DNA of 21,468 nucleotides from PALSA-1355 sp031400775. Lineage in GTDB: Bacteria; Planctomycetota; Planctomycetia; Pirellulales; PALSA-1355. Below, in pieces: positions 21,374 through 21,468 of this stretch. The stretch lies in NCBI GenBank assembly GCA_031400775.1, contig JANNQN010000266.1:1-21468 (forward strand). The letters run 5' to 3'. Under the pieces are notes generated by a model. It searched no databases, was not told where the DNA came from, and worked only from the letters and a program-made list of their open reading frames with translations. How positions within the stretch are numbered: position 1 is the stretch's first letter; every line of letters begins with the position of its first letter. A program made the translations under genes and the position numbers.

Positions 21374-21468
21374 TCGCGGCTCGCGCGATCCGCGGCAGGA
21401 CCCGTCTGACCAGGGACGTTCATCGACAGGCGATCCGAACGTAGTGAGTGCCTCCGTGGTTCACCGGC

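Noticed and set aside
21416..21442. Inverted repeat ACGTTC/GAACGT after the last gene
   Set aside because: Only 6 pairs around 15 bases and no T-run; expected by chance. The window ends too soon to judge.
1..21468. Search for tRNA, rRNA, CRISPR arrays, insertion sequences, integrases and toxin-antitoxin or defence genes
   Set aside because: No tRNA-like TTCGA arms with acceptor stems, no regularly spaced repeats, no transposase or nuclease signature and no terminal repeats were found by eye. A covariance or profile search could still find weak cases.

Overview
The window is high-GC bacterial DNA, most likely from a planctomycete (Pirellulales or a near relative). The evidence is the set of lineage-typical families: a DUF1559 prepilin-like protein ending in the H-X9-DG motif, a TIGR03067-type secreted protein, a large PVC-type cytochrome (membrane-bound dehydrogenase domain, HEAT repeats, CxxCH), PQQ-type beta-propellers, a secreted SGNH hydrolase, a ThuA-like protein and several very small lineage-style proteins. 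No rRNA, tRNA, CRISPR array, insertion sequence, integrase or phage gene was recognised.

Layout. 1-695 (+): the 3' end of a citramalate synthase gene. 845-3913 (+): valS, with two unusual insertions. 4089-6020 (+): a BFN-domain protein, a small secreted beta-rich protein and a ThuA-like protein. 6152-7165 (+): the DUF1559 protein, which converges on a minus-strand block. 7175-11734 (-), in transcription order: a propeller protein (11734-10358), a TIGR03067 protein overlapping it by 4 bases, a glucose-dehydrogenase-type quinoprotein with its own promoter, and a secreted YHS-like Cys protein. 11937-13982 (+): a secreted M13 metallopeptidase, divergent from that block. 14003-19854 (-): a short basic protein, a lower-GC ORFan, the PVC cytochrome, the SGNH hydrolase, an RluA-type pseudouridine synthase and a 79-residue protein. 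20158-20559 (-): a protein made of four exact 24-residue repeats. 20955-21373 (+): two tiny proteins, one with paired CxxC motifs.

Biology. The first part is housekeeping (isoleucine precursor synthesis, tRNA charging, a BFN nuclease-like protein). The middle is mostly an exported set: at least eight products have recognisable signal peptides, and two quinoprotein-type propellers, a CxxCH cytochrome, an SGNH hydrolase, a ThuA-like protein and a metallopeptidase would suit periplasmic oxidation and breakdown of carbohydrates and peptides. This link is inferred from families and proximity; the genes do not form one operon.

The least explained part is 19.6-21.4 kb. It holds an uncharacterised solenoid-like repeat protein, a 40-base near-palindrome upstream of the 79-residue gene, and a 395-base gene-free region with overlapping inverted repeats, one pair of which has the topology of an H-type pseudoknot. 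These are the best candidates for something undescribed. The rest is ordinary planctomycete gene content with a few noteworthy details.
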